Positions 20,871 through 30,201 of a DNA stretch of 64,000 nt are shown in pieces; positions within the stretch are counted from its first letter, which is position 1, and every line of letters begins with the position of its first letter. The DNA comes from Selaginella moellendorffii (lineage: Eukaryota; Streptophyta; Lycopodiopsida; Selaginellales; Selaginellaceae). The stretch lies in contig NW_003314433.1 of NCBI RefSeq assembly GCF_000143415.4, positions 109,375-173,374 on the forward strand, read 5' to 3'. The notes beneath the pieces were generated by a model. That model had not been told where the DNA came from and did no database searches. It saw nothing but the letters and a program-made list of their open reading frames with translations. The translations under genes were made by a program, and so were the position numbers.

Positions 20871-23800
20871 CATTCCTCTCTGGATCTGGAGTTCTTGGTC
20901 AAAGCTATTGCAGACTGGTTGTCACACAATAGCTTGACCACGCCCGTGTTGATTTGTAGATCCTGGAGAAGTCCCTTCAGCCACGCTGCTTCCTTGGTTG
21001 CAGCTGCTGCAGCTATGTACTCAGCCTCGGTACTCGACATCGCTGTAATAGCCTGTCGTTTGCTGCACCAGCTTGCGACATTTCCATTTAGCAGGAAAAC
21101 GTAGCCTGTGGTTGACTTCCTGTTGTCTGGATCCCCGGCCCAATCAGCATCAGAGTAACCAGCCAGCTTGTTGCCGCTCTCGCCTCTGGAGTACTTTAAA
21201 CTTAGCTGGTTAGTCCCTGCCACGTACCTCATAATACGTTTCAAAGCCTGCCAGTGTGCTGTGGAGGGACGGTCCAGGTACTTCGCCACTGTTCCCACAG
21301 CATACGCAAGGTCAGGCCGAGTGGAGATTACCAGGTAGATCAGGCTGCCGACCATAGAGCGATAGACTGCTCTAGATGCTTTCTCCTCCTCGGGAGATTG
21401 ATCAAGGTACTCTCCACTCTCAGCAGATAATTTCGTGCCTGTTTCCATGGGAGTAGCAACCGGATTAACATGAGCAAGGCCATACCTCTGGAGCACGTCG
21501 GAAACATATTTTGCCTGGCTTAGCTCCAGAGTGCCTCGTTCCCTGTTGCGCGTCACCTGGATACCGAGGCAGAAATGCAACTCACCGAGGTCTTTCATGG
21601 CAAATTTAGCGCCAAGGTACGTTTTAAATTTGTGGATCAAACGTAGCTGATTTGCCACGAGAATAGCATCGTCCACATATAGCGCAAGGAACAAATAGCC
21701 CTCAGCGTCAAAATATATGTAGAGGTTACAATCAGCAGCACTGCGCACGAAACCAAGGGAAATTAGAAAAGAATCTATTTTCGTGTACCATTGGTGCTTG
21801 AGTCCGTAGAGAGCTTTGTTAAGCTTGCAAACGAGGTGTTCTTCTCCAGGCTGGATAAAACCAGGAGGCTGAGCCATATACACCTCTTCATCGATGTCGC
21901 CGTTAAGGAACGCAGTACAAACGTCAAGTTGATGGAGCTCGAGATCCAATTCTGCAGCTAAGATTAGTAGCATACGAATGGTTGTGAGTTTCACCACCGG
22001 GCTGTAAGTCTCCGAGTAGTCCAGCCCATGAACTTGAGAAAATCCGCGTGCCACAAATCTCGCCTTGTAGCGCTCAATGCTTCCATCAGCGTTGTACTTT
22101 TTCTTAAACAACCACTTGGATGAGACGAGCTTTCTGCGAGCTGGAAGTTCAACCAGCGACCAAGTGTTGTTTTTCTGGAGAGAATCATACTCCTCCTGCA
22201 TAGCTGCCTGCCAGTGTTCAGCTTCTGGTCCATGTAGAGCCGCTTGGGGACCGAGAGAGGCAGGTGGAGCCGACAGAGCCCAGAAGTAGGCACGCTTTCC
22301 TATAGGCATCGCCTCCTTGGCTTTAAGAGATGGTTTCACGACACGACCCGAGCGTGTCACCACTGCTGTGCCGGCTGGAGGAGGTGGTAGCTTGGGAATG
22401 CTAGGAGGAGTGGTGGCATCTTGATATAACTCGTCGCCAACGAACAGGTCAGCCACAAGCGTGGAAAGATCTGGCTGTTCATTGGTGCTTGAGGATGCAG
22501 CCGCTGTGGCCTGTGGAGTCGTCAGAGGAGGTGTCGAAGGAAGAGAAGTACCGTGATCAGCTCCTCCTGCCAGATCGCCTCCTTCGGGCGCTCCTTCAGC
22601 AACTCCTCCTGGCTCTGCAGCGGCTGGATTGTCTGGTGCTGGGTGGAGATGTGGAACGTCGTCCAAAATCTCAGAAAGATCCACCAGAGATGGTGGAGAA
22701 ACAGGAGGGAGTCTCAGGGTATCTCGATAAAGACGAGCTTCATCAAACACCACATCTCGGCTCACCACCAGTTTCCTGCGCTGGCAGTTATAGAGTCGAT
22801 AGGCTTTTACCTGGGTGTGATAGCCCATGAAGATGCATTTCTCGCTCTTGGGATCCAGCTTCCGCCGCTGAACATCGGGGATGTGGGCGTAGGCTATGCA
22901 ACCAAACACCCTCAAGTGCCCTAACTTGGGGCGCTTCCCAGTCCATACTTGAAACGGCACCTGTCCTGTGGAACGTGTTGGCAGCCGGTTCCGGAGGTAC
23001 ACTGCTGTGTTGAGTGCCTCTCCCCAAAACACCTTGGGCATGCCAGCGTGCTGGAGAAGGCAGCGTACACAGTCCATAAGTGTCCTGTTCAGGCGCTCGG
23101 CGACCCCATTCTGCTGCGAGGTGTGGGCTGCGGTGTACTCGTGGTGGATGCCAGCCTGAGCAAGAAATGCCAGAAACTCCTTGCTCATATACTCACCGCC
23201 GCCATCTGAACGTAGTGTCCGGATGGTACAGCCAGTGGCATTTTCTGCCCAGCTTTTGTAGACCTGGAAGTGATGGTAGACCTCTCCCTTGTGTGCCATG
23301 AGAACAGCCACCGCATAGCGTGAGTAGTCGTCAATGAACGAAACGAAGTACCGCTTGTGACTGAGAGTTGCTTCTGGCACATGGCACACATCCGTGTGTA
23401 CCAGCTGAAGAAATCCTGAGGCGCCATCTTCTGGACTTCTGCGTGGAAAGGGTAGTCTTGGCTGCTTCCCCAGTTGGCACGTCTCACATACTCCCAGTTG
23501 GCTGGCACCGGTGAGGGTAAAGTCATCAGCAAGCTTGTGGCTAGCAAGTAGCTGGATGTCGTGAGAATTGGCATGCCCTAGCCGAGCGTGCCAGAGCTGG
23601 AGAGAGTTGGCAGCCCAGGAGCTGGGGCGAATTGCAAGCAAATGCCCCTGCTCGTGAGTTGAGAGGATCAACTGAGCATTGAGCTTGTAGAGAGTCTCAG
23701 CTCGTCTACCAAAAGCTACTGGATGGCCAGTCTCGTCAAAGATGGTGCATCCGTCTGCGTTGAAGAGTGTTGAGAAGCCTTGATCTGCTGCTACACCAAC

Positions 23801-24937
23801 TGAGAACACTGTCTGTCCTGCTTCTGGTACGTAGTAGACCTGGTTCACGAGCTTCTCAGCTCCACTCTCCAACTTTATGACCGTTCCTTGTCCTTCCACT
23901 GTTAAGGGGCGTTTGTCTCCTACAAAGACTTGCTTCTCCTGCTCCAGTGGCCGGTACTTGTGAAAAGCTCTCTTCAATGGTGTGAGGTGCATCGAGGCTC
24001 CAGAATCCATCCAGAGCACTTCGGCTTCGGACACAGTGGATGAAGATGCAGCGAGCGTCATCATCAACATCGTGTCAGGTTGGCGTGAAGAAGAGCTTCT
24101 TTCAGCGCGAGCTTTCTCTGCGGCTTTCTTGATCCGGCATTCACGCTCCACGTGGCCAGCTTTGCCGCAGTAGTTACATGGGCCCTTGCGTTTTTTATTG
24201 GTTGCAAATCCAGGGCTGGGAGAAGGGCTCTTTTGTCCTCGAACAGGGCCATCTCGTTTCTTCCCACCCGATTGCTTTCCCATGATCAAGGCCTGCTCCA
24301 CCCGAGCAGCCTGAGAGGGCGCCTTTTGTCTCCGCTCGTTCTGCTTTCGTTCTTCCTCGATCAGGTCCGAGTAGAGCGAGTCCAAGTCCTTTCCAGGTAC
24401 AGCCGAGAGCATCGATGCGAAAGGTTGGAGATCAGGGGAGACAGAGCTTAGAAGGAATGCCTTAGCTTGGTCAATGGTGATTGCCGCTTCCGCGTCCTTC
24501 AGCTCGGTGATCATCGCTTTAAACTTTCCAATGTAAGTGGCCATGGTGTCATCAGGTTGCATTCTCATCGTGAAGAACCTTTGTGTTAGCACCACCTTAG
24601 CATTGGCAGCTTTGGCAGCGAAGATTTGTGTAAGGGATGTCCAGTTCTGGTGGGCTGTTTTGGTAAGATCAAGGAGATGAACGAATTCATCCCCAAGACC
24701 TAACCCGATGACAGAGAGCGCTTTTCGATTCTTGGAGTCCCAGTCGAGCCGTTGGGTTACATCCGCAGCAGCCGGACGTTGAGTCGTTCCATCCACTATA
24801 GGCCAGCAGTCCTTGGCCAAAAGGATAAGCTGTACTTTTGTTTTCCAAGTGGAGAAATTCTGTCCCGTGAACTTTTGGAGAAGTTTCTCCCAGCCCCCAG
24901 AGTCCCAAGAATTTCCTGCTGCGTTAGCAGAAGACAT
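20870..24937 (-). CDS. Element B gag-pol polyprotein
   Basis: The frame of 1355 codons starts MSSANAAGNSWDSGGWEKLL. It has copia gag with the zinc knuckle CNYCGKAGHVEREC, protease WMDSGASMHL, and an integrase zinc-binding region with LWHARLGHAN and CETCQLGK. The integrase core has HTDVCH, RSDGGGEY and NGVAERLNRTL, followed by RT with YVDDAILV and RNase H with DADWAGDPDNRKSTTGY and SSTEAEYIA. Two blemishes: the usual LYGLKQAPR..WY motif reads LYGLKHQWY near 21795, and the frame ends early at 20870 by a deletion in RNase H. The element is therefore near-intact but probably not autonomous. Confidence 0.93.
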   Translation of the reverse strand: MSSANAAGNSWDSGGWEKLLQKFTGQNFSTWKTKVQLILLAKDCWPIVDGTTQRPAAADVTQRLDWDSKNRKALSVIGLGLGDEFVHLLDLTKTAHQNWTSLTQIFAAKAANAKVVLTQRFFTMRMQPDDTMATYIGKFKAMITELKDAEAAITIDQAKAFLLSSVSPDLQPFASMLSAVPGKDLDSLYSDLIEEERKQNERRQKAPSQAARVEQALIMGKQSGGKKRDGPVRGQKSPSPSPGFATNKKRKGPCNYCGKAGHVERECRIKKAAEKARAERSSSSRQPDTMLMMTLAASSSTVSEAEVLWMDSGASMHLTPLKRAFHKYRPLEQEKQVFVGDKRPLTVEGQGTVIKLESGAEKLVNQVYYVPEAGQTVFSVGVAADQGFSTLFNADGCTIFDETGHPVAFGRRAETLYKLNAQLILSTHEQGHLLAIRPSSWAANSLQLWHARLGHANSHDIQLLASHKLADDFTLTGASQLGVCETCQLGKQPRLPFPRRSPEDGASGFLQLVHTDVCHVPEATLSHKRYFVSFIDDYSRYAVAVLMAHKGEVYHHFQVYKSWAENATGCTIRTLRSDGGGEYMSKEFLAFLAQAGIHHEYTAAHTSQQNGVAERLNRTLMDCVRCLLQHAGMPKVFWGEALNTAVYLRNRLPTRSTGQVPFQVWTGKRPKLGHLRVFGCIAYAHIPDVQRRKLDPKSEKCIFMGYHTQVKAYRLYNCQRRKLVVSRDVVFDEARLYRDTLRLPPVSPPSLVDLSEILDDVPHLHPAPDNPAAAEPGGVAEGAPEGGDLAGGADHGTSLPSTPPLTTPQATAAASSSTNEQPDLSTLVADLFVGDELYQDATTPPSIPKLPPPPAGTAVVTRSGRVVKPSLKAKEAMPIGKRAYFWALSAPPASLGPQAALHGPEAEHWQAAMQEEYDSLQKNNTWSLVELPARRKLVSSKWLFKKKYNADGSIERYKARFVARGFSQVHGLDYSETYSPVVKLTTIRMLLILAAELDLELHQLDVCTAFLNGDIDEEVYMAQPPGFIQPGEEHLVCKLNKALYGLKHQWYTKIDSFLISLGFVRSAADCNLYIYFDAEGYLFLALYVDDAILVANQLRLIHKFKTYLGAKFAMKDLGELHFCLGIQVTRNRERGTLELSQAKYVSDVLQRYGLAHVNPVATPMETGTKLSAESGEYLDQSPEEEKASRAVYRSMVGSLIYLVISTRPDLAYAVGTVAKYLDRPSTAHWQALKRIMRYVAGTNQLSLKYSRGESGNKLAGYSDADWAGDPDNRKSTTGYVFLLNGNVASWCSKRQAITAMSSTEAEYIAAAAATKEAAWLKGLLQDLQINTGVVKLLCDNQSAIALTKNSRSREE

Positions 24938-24974
24938 TCTATCTATTAATCTAAGAATAGATTAAACAGAGAAT

Positions 24975-25181
24975 TTAGAAAGGACGGCGTGGAGAAGAAT
25001 CGTGAAAAACTCGGCCGCAACAAGGGCACACCATCCGGCAGGCTGGGCAAAGAGCTTGTTGGCGCTTTCGGTCCTGGATCTTCCGCTCCACCCGCGCCAG
25101 CACTGCCAAAGCCCTCGCGCGCTCCTGAGCCAAGGGTTCCTGGCCCCTTTGATTCTTCATCTGCCACTGTCCTCTTGCCAT
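24975..25181 (-). CDS. Short basic Cys-containing leader ORF of element B
   Basis: On the minus strand, 14 bases after the primer site, a 68-codon frame begins MARGQWQMKNQRGQEPLAQE. It has a Lys/Arg-rich helix-like middle (RARALAVLARVERKIQDRKR) and a CPAC-x4-CPCC pair that resembles a small zinc-binding knuckle. It ends 37 bases before the gag ATG at 24937. Its place and basic character parallel the short ORF in element A, although the sequences differ. No family was recognised. Confidence 0.45.
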   Translation of the reverse strand: MARGQWQMKNQRGQEPLAQERARALAVLARVERKIQDRKRQQALCPACRMVCPCCGRVFHDSSPRRPF

Positions 25182-25194
25182 TAGATCGTTCGCT

Positions 25195-25206
25195 GCTCCG
25201 ATACCA
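25195..25206 (-). other. Primer binding site of element B
   Basis: In minus sense this reads TGGTATCGGAGC, the same initiator tRNA-Met complementary sequence as in element A. It abuts the right (5') LTR. Confidence 0.88.
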
Positions 25207-25346
25207 TGTGGTATTATGAAACGGTGTTGTGTTATTATTATGACGGTTGATACACGGTTAAATGTATGGGTTTATCGTGACGATCCGTGGCGGCGTCTGG
25301 ATCGCTCACGTGGCTGTGTGCTGACGTGGTCTTGTTCACTCCCACA
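25207..25346 (-). repeat. 5' LTR of element B
   Basis: This 140 bp LTR pairs with 20602-20741. It is directly followed by the target duplication TTACC and the resumed reading frame of element A. Confidence 0.93.
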
Positions 25347-25351
25347 TTACC

Positions 25352-28183
25352 ATGCTGCCAGATCTTGCTGGACGGAGTCTGGGCCTACACGCACAAAAGA
25401 CAACGACCAGTCACTCACTGGAGCTTTGGCACGCACGCCTGGGGCATCCTAGTGCTGATAGAATCAAGCAGCTCACACGCGAGCAGATGGTTGAAGGTCT
25501 AGACCTGGACCCAAGAGCCGTTCTTCCATTTTGCCAGGGCTGTCAGCTAGGAAAATCTACTCGCCAACCTTTCCCCAAGACTGGAGCATCTCGAGCTACA
25601 GAGCTCATGGAACTTGTACACACTGATGTGTGTGGCCCGATGGCCACCACAGCAGTGGGAGGTATCCAATACTTTATCAGTTTCATTGATGACTACAGTC
25701 GTCGCACTATGATCTACCCTATGGCTCGCAAATCCCAATCGTTACACTACTTCCAGACTTTCAAGGATATGGGAGAAACACAAACTGGGAAAATGCTCAA
25801 GCGATTGAGAAGTGATGGTGGAGGCGAATTCACTTCCAATGCTTTCAACCAGCTGTGTGAGCAAGGAGGGATTGTGCGAGAACTTACAACGCGAGAGACT
25901 CCACAACAGAATGGCGTAGCTGAGCGCAAGAATCGCACACTAGTGGAGAGTGCTCGGGCAATGCTACTTTCCAGTGGTTTGCCTCGCAGCTTCTGGTTTC
26001 ACGCTGTCTTGACGGCGAACTATCTCCAGAACCGGCTCCCCACCTCTGCCCTTGCTGACATCACTCCTGAAGAAGCATGGAGTGGCAAGAAACCTACAGT
26101 TACGCATCTGAGAATATTCGGGTGTGAAGCGTGGGCACACATCCCTGATGGAATGCGCAAGAAATTGGATCCCAAGAGCCAGAAGGCTGTGTTTGTGGGC
26201 TACAGCCTCGATCACAAAGCCTATCGTCTCTGGAATCCAATCACGAAGCAGGAGATCCTGAGCAGAGATGTGGTTTTCAACGAGAATTCGTTTCTTCCTT
26301 CTAGTCAAGGTTCTACTTCCAGACCTACCTTGACCGAAGAAAATGACGTTGAAGCGGAACAAGATCAGTTGACTGTCGGCACGATCACTGTGCCGCTTCA
26401 AACAGTCCCTACACAACAACCCATGCCCGCTTCTACTCCAACACCACCAACCCCGCCGCCTCCTCCAGATCCTCTACGCAGATCGATCCGCACAAGGCGG
26501 CCTACTGAGCGTCTCATCGAGACAATGGTCTCCTCTCGTGCAGCTGGGACTCCTACTGTTCCGAGGACCTATGGAGAAGCCATGGCCTCACAGGAAGCGT
26601 CTTACTGGCGTGTAGCAATGGAAGCCGAGATTGCTTCACAGCAAAAGAACGAGACACATGTTCTTGTTCCAACTGTGCCTTCCAATCGCCAGATTATCAA
26701 GAGCATGTGGGTGTATGCTCTGAAGCTTAATCCTGATGGCTCGGTTCGCTACAAGGCGCGATTGGTGGCGAAAGGATGCTCGCAAGTTCCTGGACTTGAC
26801 TACAACGACACCTTTGCTCCAGTGGTTAAGCATTCTACTCTTCGTTCCTTGATTAATTTTGCTGCGGTGGGAGACTTTGATCTGGAACAGATGGATGTGA
26901 CCACGGCGTTTCTTTATGGCGCGCTTGAAGAAGAAATCTATATGGCACAGCCAGAAGGATTTCTAGCCGCTGGAAAAGAGGATCATCTCTGGCTTCTCAA
27001 GAAAGCTGTCTACGGCTTGAAACAAGCACCCAGATCTTGGTACAAACGCTTTGACGATTTTATACTAAGTGTGGGCTTTTCCCGTAGCGAGGCAGACCCG
27101 AATCTTTATATTCAGGTGGAGGGTGAATCATTTGTGATCATCGCTCTTTATGTTGATGATACTCTTGTCATCCATAACCATCGCTTAATGTTTCTCCAGG
27201 TTAAGCCAGATCTTTGCAGCCAATTTGAGATGAAAACTCTTGGCTCGGCTTCCTACTTTCTTGGCATGGAACTTGTGCGTGATCGCTCTCAACGCACTAT
27301 CTATCTTCACCAAGCCAAGTATATAGAAGAGATGCTGGCCAGGTTTTCTATGACGAGCTCTAATCCAGTGGCGACACCAATGGAACTAGGCTGCCAGCTT
27401 TCACGAGCCATGTCTCCTGAGACAGAGGACGACAAGAGAGCCATGGACTCCATCCCTTACAGACAAGCTGTTGGCAGTCTCATGTATCCAGCTGTTTGTA
27501 CGCGCCCAGATATTTCTTTTGCCGTGAGCAAAGTTAGCCAATTCCTGGCTAATCCTGGATCTCAACATTGGGCAGCGGTGAAACGCATCTTCAGGTACCT
27601 TCGAGGTACTACTTACCTTGGATTGTGCTACCAGGGAAAAGCGCTTACCCTCACGGGCTACTGTGATGCTGATTTTGGGGGAGACTGTGACACACGCAAG
27701 TCCACCTCTGGCTATTCATTTTCCCTGGGCAGTGCGACAGTCTCGTGGTGCAGCAGGAAGCAAAGTACAGTGGCAACCTCTAGTACTGAAGCAGAATATT
27801 TGGCAGCCTCACAAGCTACCAAAGAAGGTGTGTGGTTACGCTCACTACTTTCTAACCTTGGTGTGAGTGTGAAGACTCCCACTCGCCTCTTCTGTGACAA
27901 TCAAAGCTGCATTGCGTTAGCGGCCAATCCTCGCTTTCATTCACGCACCAAACACTTTGGGATTCATCATCATTTTGTTCGTGAGAAAGTGGAAGATGGC
28001 ACAATTGAGCTGATCTACTGCGACACGACCACTCAGGTTGCAGATATCTTCACAAAAGCACTACCCCGAGATCGATTTCAAGTCCATCGCGAAGGGCTGG
28101 GACTTTCTCCACTGATGAGCATCACTCGTGATGGCCACAGTGCCAGTGGGAGTGTTGAGAGTGGCCCTGTGCCACGTGGCTAG
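25352..28183 (+). CDS. Element A integrase-RT-RNase H part of polyprotein
   Basis: This continues the frame broken at 20601. The integrase zinc region shows LWHARLGHPS and CQGCQLGK. The integrase core shows HTDVCGPM, RSDGGGEFTSNAF and QQNGVAERKNRTLVE, and RT shows QMDVTTAFLYG, YGLKQAPRSWY and YVDDTLV. RNase H shows YCDADFGGDCDTRKSTSGYS, SSTEAEYLAASQATKE and ADIFTKALPRDRF. All motifs are complete and there is no internal stop over 943 codons. The frame ends shortly before the purine tract (CAGTGGGAG) and the 3' LTR. Confidence 0.94.
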   Translation: MLPDLAGRSLGLHAQKTTTSHSLELWHARLGHPSADRIKQLTREQMVEGLDLDPRAVLPFCQGCQLGKSTRQPFPKTGASRATELMELVHTDVCGPMATTAVGGIQYFISFIDDYSRRTMIYPMARKSQSLHYFQTFKDMGETQTGKMLKRLRSDGGGEFTSNAFNQLCEQGGIVRELTTRETPQQNGVAERKNRTLVESARAMLLSSGLPRSFWFHAVLTANYLQNRLPTSALADITPEEAWSGKKPTVTHLRIFGCEAWAHIPDGMRKKLDPKSQKAVFVGYSLDHKAYRLWNPITKQEILSRDVVFNENSFLPSSQGSTSRPTLTEENDVEAEQDQLTVGTITVPLQTVPTQQPMPASTPTPPTPPPPPDPLRRSIRTRRPTERLIETMVSSRAAGTPTVPRTYGEAMASQEASYWRVAMEAEIASQQKNETHVLVPTVPSNRQIIKSMWVYALKLNPDGSVRYKARLVAKGCSQVPGLDYNDTFAPVVKHSTLRSLINFAAVGDFDLEQMDVTTAFLYGALEEEIYMAQPEGFLAAGKEDHLWLLKKAVYGLKQAPRSWYKRFDDFILSVGFSRSEADPNLYIQVEGESFVIIALYVDDTLVIHNHRLMFLQVKPDLCSQFEMKTLGSASYFLGMELVRDRSQRTIYLHQAKYIEEMLARFSMTSSNPVATPMELGCQLSRAMSPETEDDKRAMDSIPYRQAVGSLMYPAVCTRPDISFAVSKVSQFLANPGSQHWAAVKRIFRYLRGTTYLGLCYQGKALTLTGYCDADFGGDCDTRKSTSGYSFSLGSATVSWCSRKQSTVATSSTEAEYLAASQATKEGVWLRSLLSNLGVSVKTPTRLFCDNQSCIALAANPRFHSRTKHFGIHHHFVREKVEDGTIELIYCDTTTQVADIFTKALPRDRFQVHREGLGLSPLMSITRDGHSASGSVESGPVPRG

Positions 28184-28302
28184 TCCACGTGGAGAGACAC
28201 GAGTCTTCACCGGTTCACCATGTGACACATATGTACATTTTTCATTCCATATATGCTATGACGGATCTTGAGCACCATCACACGGTTTCACCTTTCATTA
28301 GA
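28153..28302 (+). repeat. 3' LTR of element A
   Basis: This 150 bp LTR begins TGTTGAGAG and ends CATTAGA. It is followed by the second copy of TTCAC at 28303-28307 and then the SPX-type leader DNA that once lay next to the R1 start. Confidence 0.94.
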
Positions 28303-28307
28303 TTCAC

Positions 28308-30028
28308 ACCTTGTCCGACGTTGCAAAGTGAGAGTTTTCGACCATCTTGAGGTAACTGCCAGACTCCAGTCACCTGAAAATTTAAATAACCTTTTTAGAA
28401 GTCCGCAGTAATTTTCCATTTTCCATAAGTACCTTGTCATATTTCTTGCGGATCTTGACGAATGCCATCACGTTCAAGGAGCTGCCAAGTGAGTTTTCAA
28501 CACTTTGAGAACATGGATCAATCGTATAGAGGTCATTCACCTGAAGTTTCTTAGGAGTCGAAGCCCACGATAAAATTCGACAAAGGCCGTCTGGAGCATC
28601 TTGGCTGCTCGCTGAACCTTTCCTTTGTTGCCAGGCTCCCCTTCAAGCTCTGAGATTCGTCATCTACAACATGGCAGAGATCAAACGATTCCAAGTTAAG
28701 TGCCACAGAATTAGAGGCTGCTAGAACGAACCTTGCATAGCGATGAGCTCTTCCATTTGGATGTGAAGTTGCCGTGCTTGAGCATCGTACTCGTCTTCCT
28801 TGCATCTAAAAAACTTGTCCACTTTGTTGAGCTGATCGTCAAGGCCGAAAAAGAAGCTCTTTTCGTGATCTGATCGAGTTCCAAACAGCTCCGTCTCGTA
28901 AAAATCCTCACCATCTCCAATTCTCGTCTTGTGCACAACCTGATCGTATTGAAGTGTTTTGTTTTGTCTTTACAGTCCAGAACATCCATGGACGTTTCCG
29001 AGGATATGGATTGTTCGCAGCAGCTGCTCAGGATGGCGCTGGGATTTTGCAGCAAGTTTTGAAGCTTGCTCTTGTCAACCGAGAAGACATTTGGATCGAA
29101 CACCTTGTGCTGCTGGTTCTTGGTATGTAGGATCTGGTTTTTGATTCTCTTGACAACTTTCTTGAGCTGCTTGTAGTCGCAGTACTTCACCCACCACTCT
29201 GGGACGAGCTGGCCCTCCAGCTGCTTCTGGAACTTCACCATGTCTGAAAGCTTGGATTACCTGAGGCGAACATCGTCAAGAAAACGATCAAGCAAGAGAT
29301 GAAATACCTGGAGGAAATGGTGTCAAGTTCAGAATGCCTCTTCAAACTTTTCTGGCGCCTGTGCTCTGGAAGCAGAGGAAGAACAGTGGCAGTGAGCATA
29401 TGACGAGACAAATGGTGGCGTGGAATCATCAAATGCATTGTGCTGGGGAGGAGCACCACCAATTCTCACAAGAAAACAGCACCTTAAGATCATCTCTGGA
29501 AAAAAGGAGGAAAGCCTTCTTCTCACCGAGGCCAGCGAACAATTACATAAGAATACGTTTTCCCGAGTGAAACTGACGCAGCAGAGTGCAGGAGGAGAGA
29601 AGAAGCAAGCGATCCATTGGCCTATGGAACTAAAAAAGGAAGCAAAAGGACAGGGAATGCAGGGGAATCTACATGAAAAGAAGTTGTCGTAAGTTACACA
29701 CTTACACACACTCTCACACACTTCAACTCTTTTCTTGTCAACACGAGTAATTTATGCGAGCGAAAGGGAATGAAAGAATCATTTGAGCATCTAAAGCATG
29801 GAAGGAAGCGAGGCACGTACTCTTTCCGGAAATCACGCTTATGGAACGTTTTGTTTTGTCGGAGTCCCAATTGCTGGCGCAACCAAACTGAAAGAATTGC
29901 ACAATCAATCGCAAGCCAAGCTTGGAATCGAGAGAGCTTGTTGAGTTCTTGAGGTGAGAGCCTTTTGCTCACTCAAAAACTTGGAGCCTTCTCTCCTTCT
30001 GCGAGAGGAAGAGGGAGTGGGGGAGTTT
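28308..30028 (-). pseudogene. PHO1-type SPX fragment S2 with leader
   Basis: On the minus strand the ATG at 29241 opens [20 protein letters not shown] and the SPX core. The block HKTRIGDGEDFYETEL and the DDQLNKVDKFF helix follow in another frame, through the same frameshift as in S1 and S3. The next exons (KMLQTAFVEFYRGL; NVMAFVKIRKKYDK) and the short VTGVWQLPQDGRK exon lie at 28308-28600. Introns are kept, so it is not a processed copy. Its 5' limit at 30028 corresponds to S1 position about 5905, 28 bases after the TATA box, and there it joins the R2 tail directly. No EXS domain is present. Confidence 0.82.
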
Positions 30029-30201
30029 AATGATCTGTTTTAAAATAGTGTTTGTTAAAAAAAACAAAAAACTTAAATGCTAAATACCTTTGCAGACTCA
30101 TATTTGTTTTCCCTCCAAGATTATGGGATGAAGAGCAAAATATTTTTCCATGATTGTCTCCTGTTTTTCTTCTTTCCCAACTGTAGTTGTCACTAGCTTA
30201 A
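30029..30201 (-). pseudogene. Detached 3' end of Roco R2
   Basis: This is the inverted match of 53300-53473 (end of R3), including the last codons for MEKYFALHP and the stop. The coding body continues at 37869 beyond the inserted LTR element. The last five bases, CTTAA (30197-30201), are the first copy of the target duplication. Homology to R3 stops at 30029, the outer end of palindrome 2. Confidence 0.88.

Larger units (their letters stand above)
20602..25346 (-). mobile_element. Ty1/copia LTR retrotransposon B, nested in A
   Basis: It is bounded by 140 bp LTRs (20602-20741 and 25207-25346) that start TG, end CA and differ at one site. The target duplication TTACC is at 20597-20601 and 25347-25351. 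The element is on the minus strand: primer site next to the right LTR, and purine tract (minus sense GAGGAGGAG) next to the left LTR. It is 4745 bp long and encodes one gag-pol polyprotein. The single LTR difference against three in A fits insertion into A after A had settled. Confidence 0.96.
18998..28302 (+). mobile_element. Ty1/copia LTR retrotransposon A
   Basis: Two 150 bp LTRs (18998-19147 and 28153-28302) flank a primer site, gag-pol coding DNA and the nested element B. The target duplication is TTCAC (18993-18997 and 28303-28307). It is confirmed by the uninterrupted homologue at 57235-57300, where the two flanks are continuous. The LTRs differ at three positions; the 5' LTR begins TA where the 3' LTR begins TG. 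Domain order protease-integrase-RT-RNase H marks it as copia. The element lies between the R1 start and an SPX fragment, so it separates R1 from its former leader. Confidence 0.96.

Noticed and set aside
28308-30028. Processed retrocopy of the PHO1-type gene
   Set aside because: Introns are retained, no poly(A) tail is seen, and both ends coincide with larger rearrangement borders.
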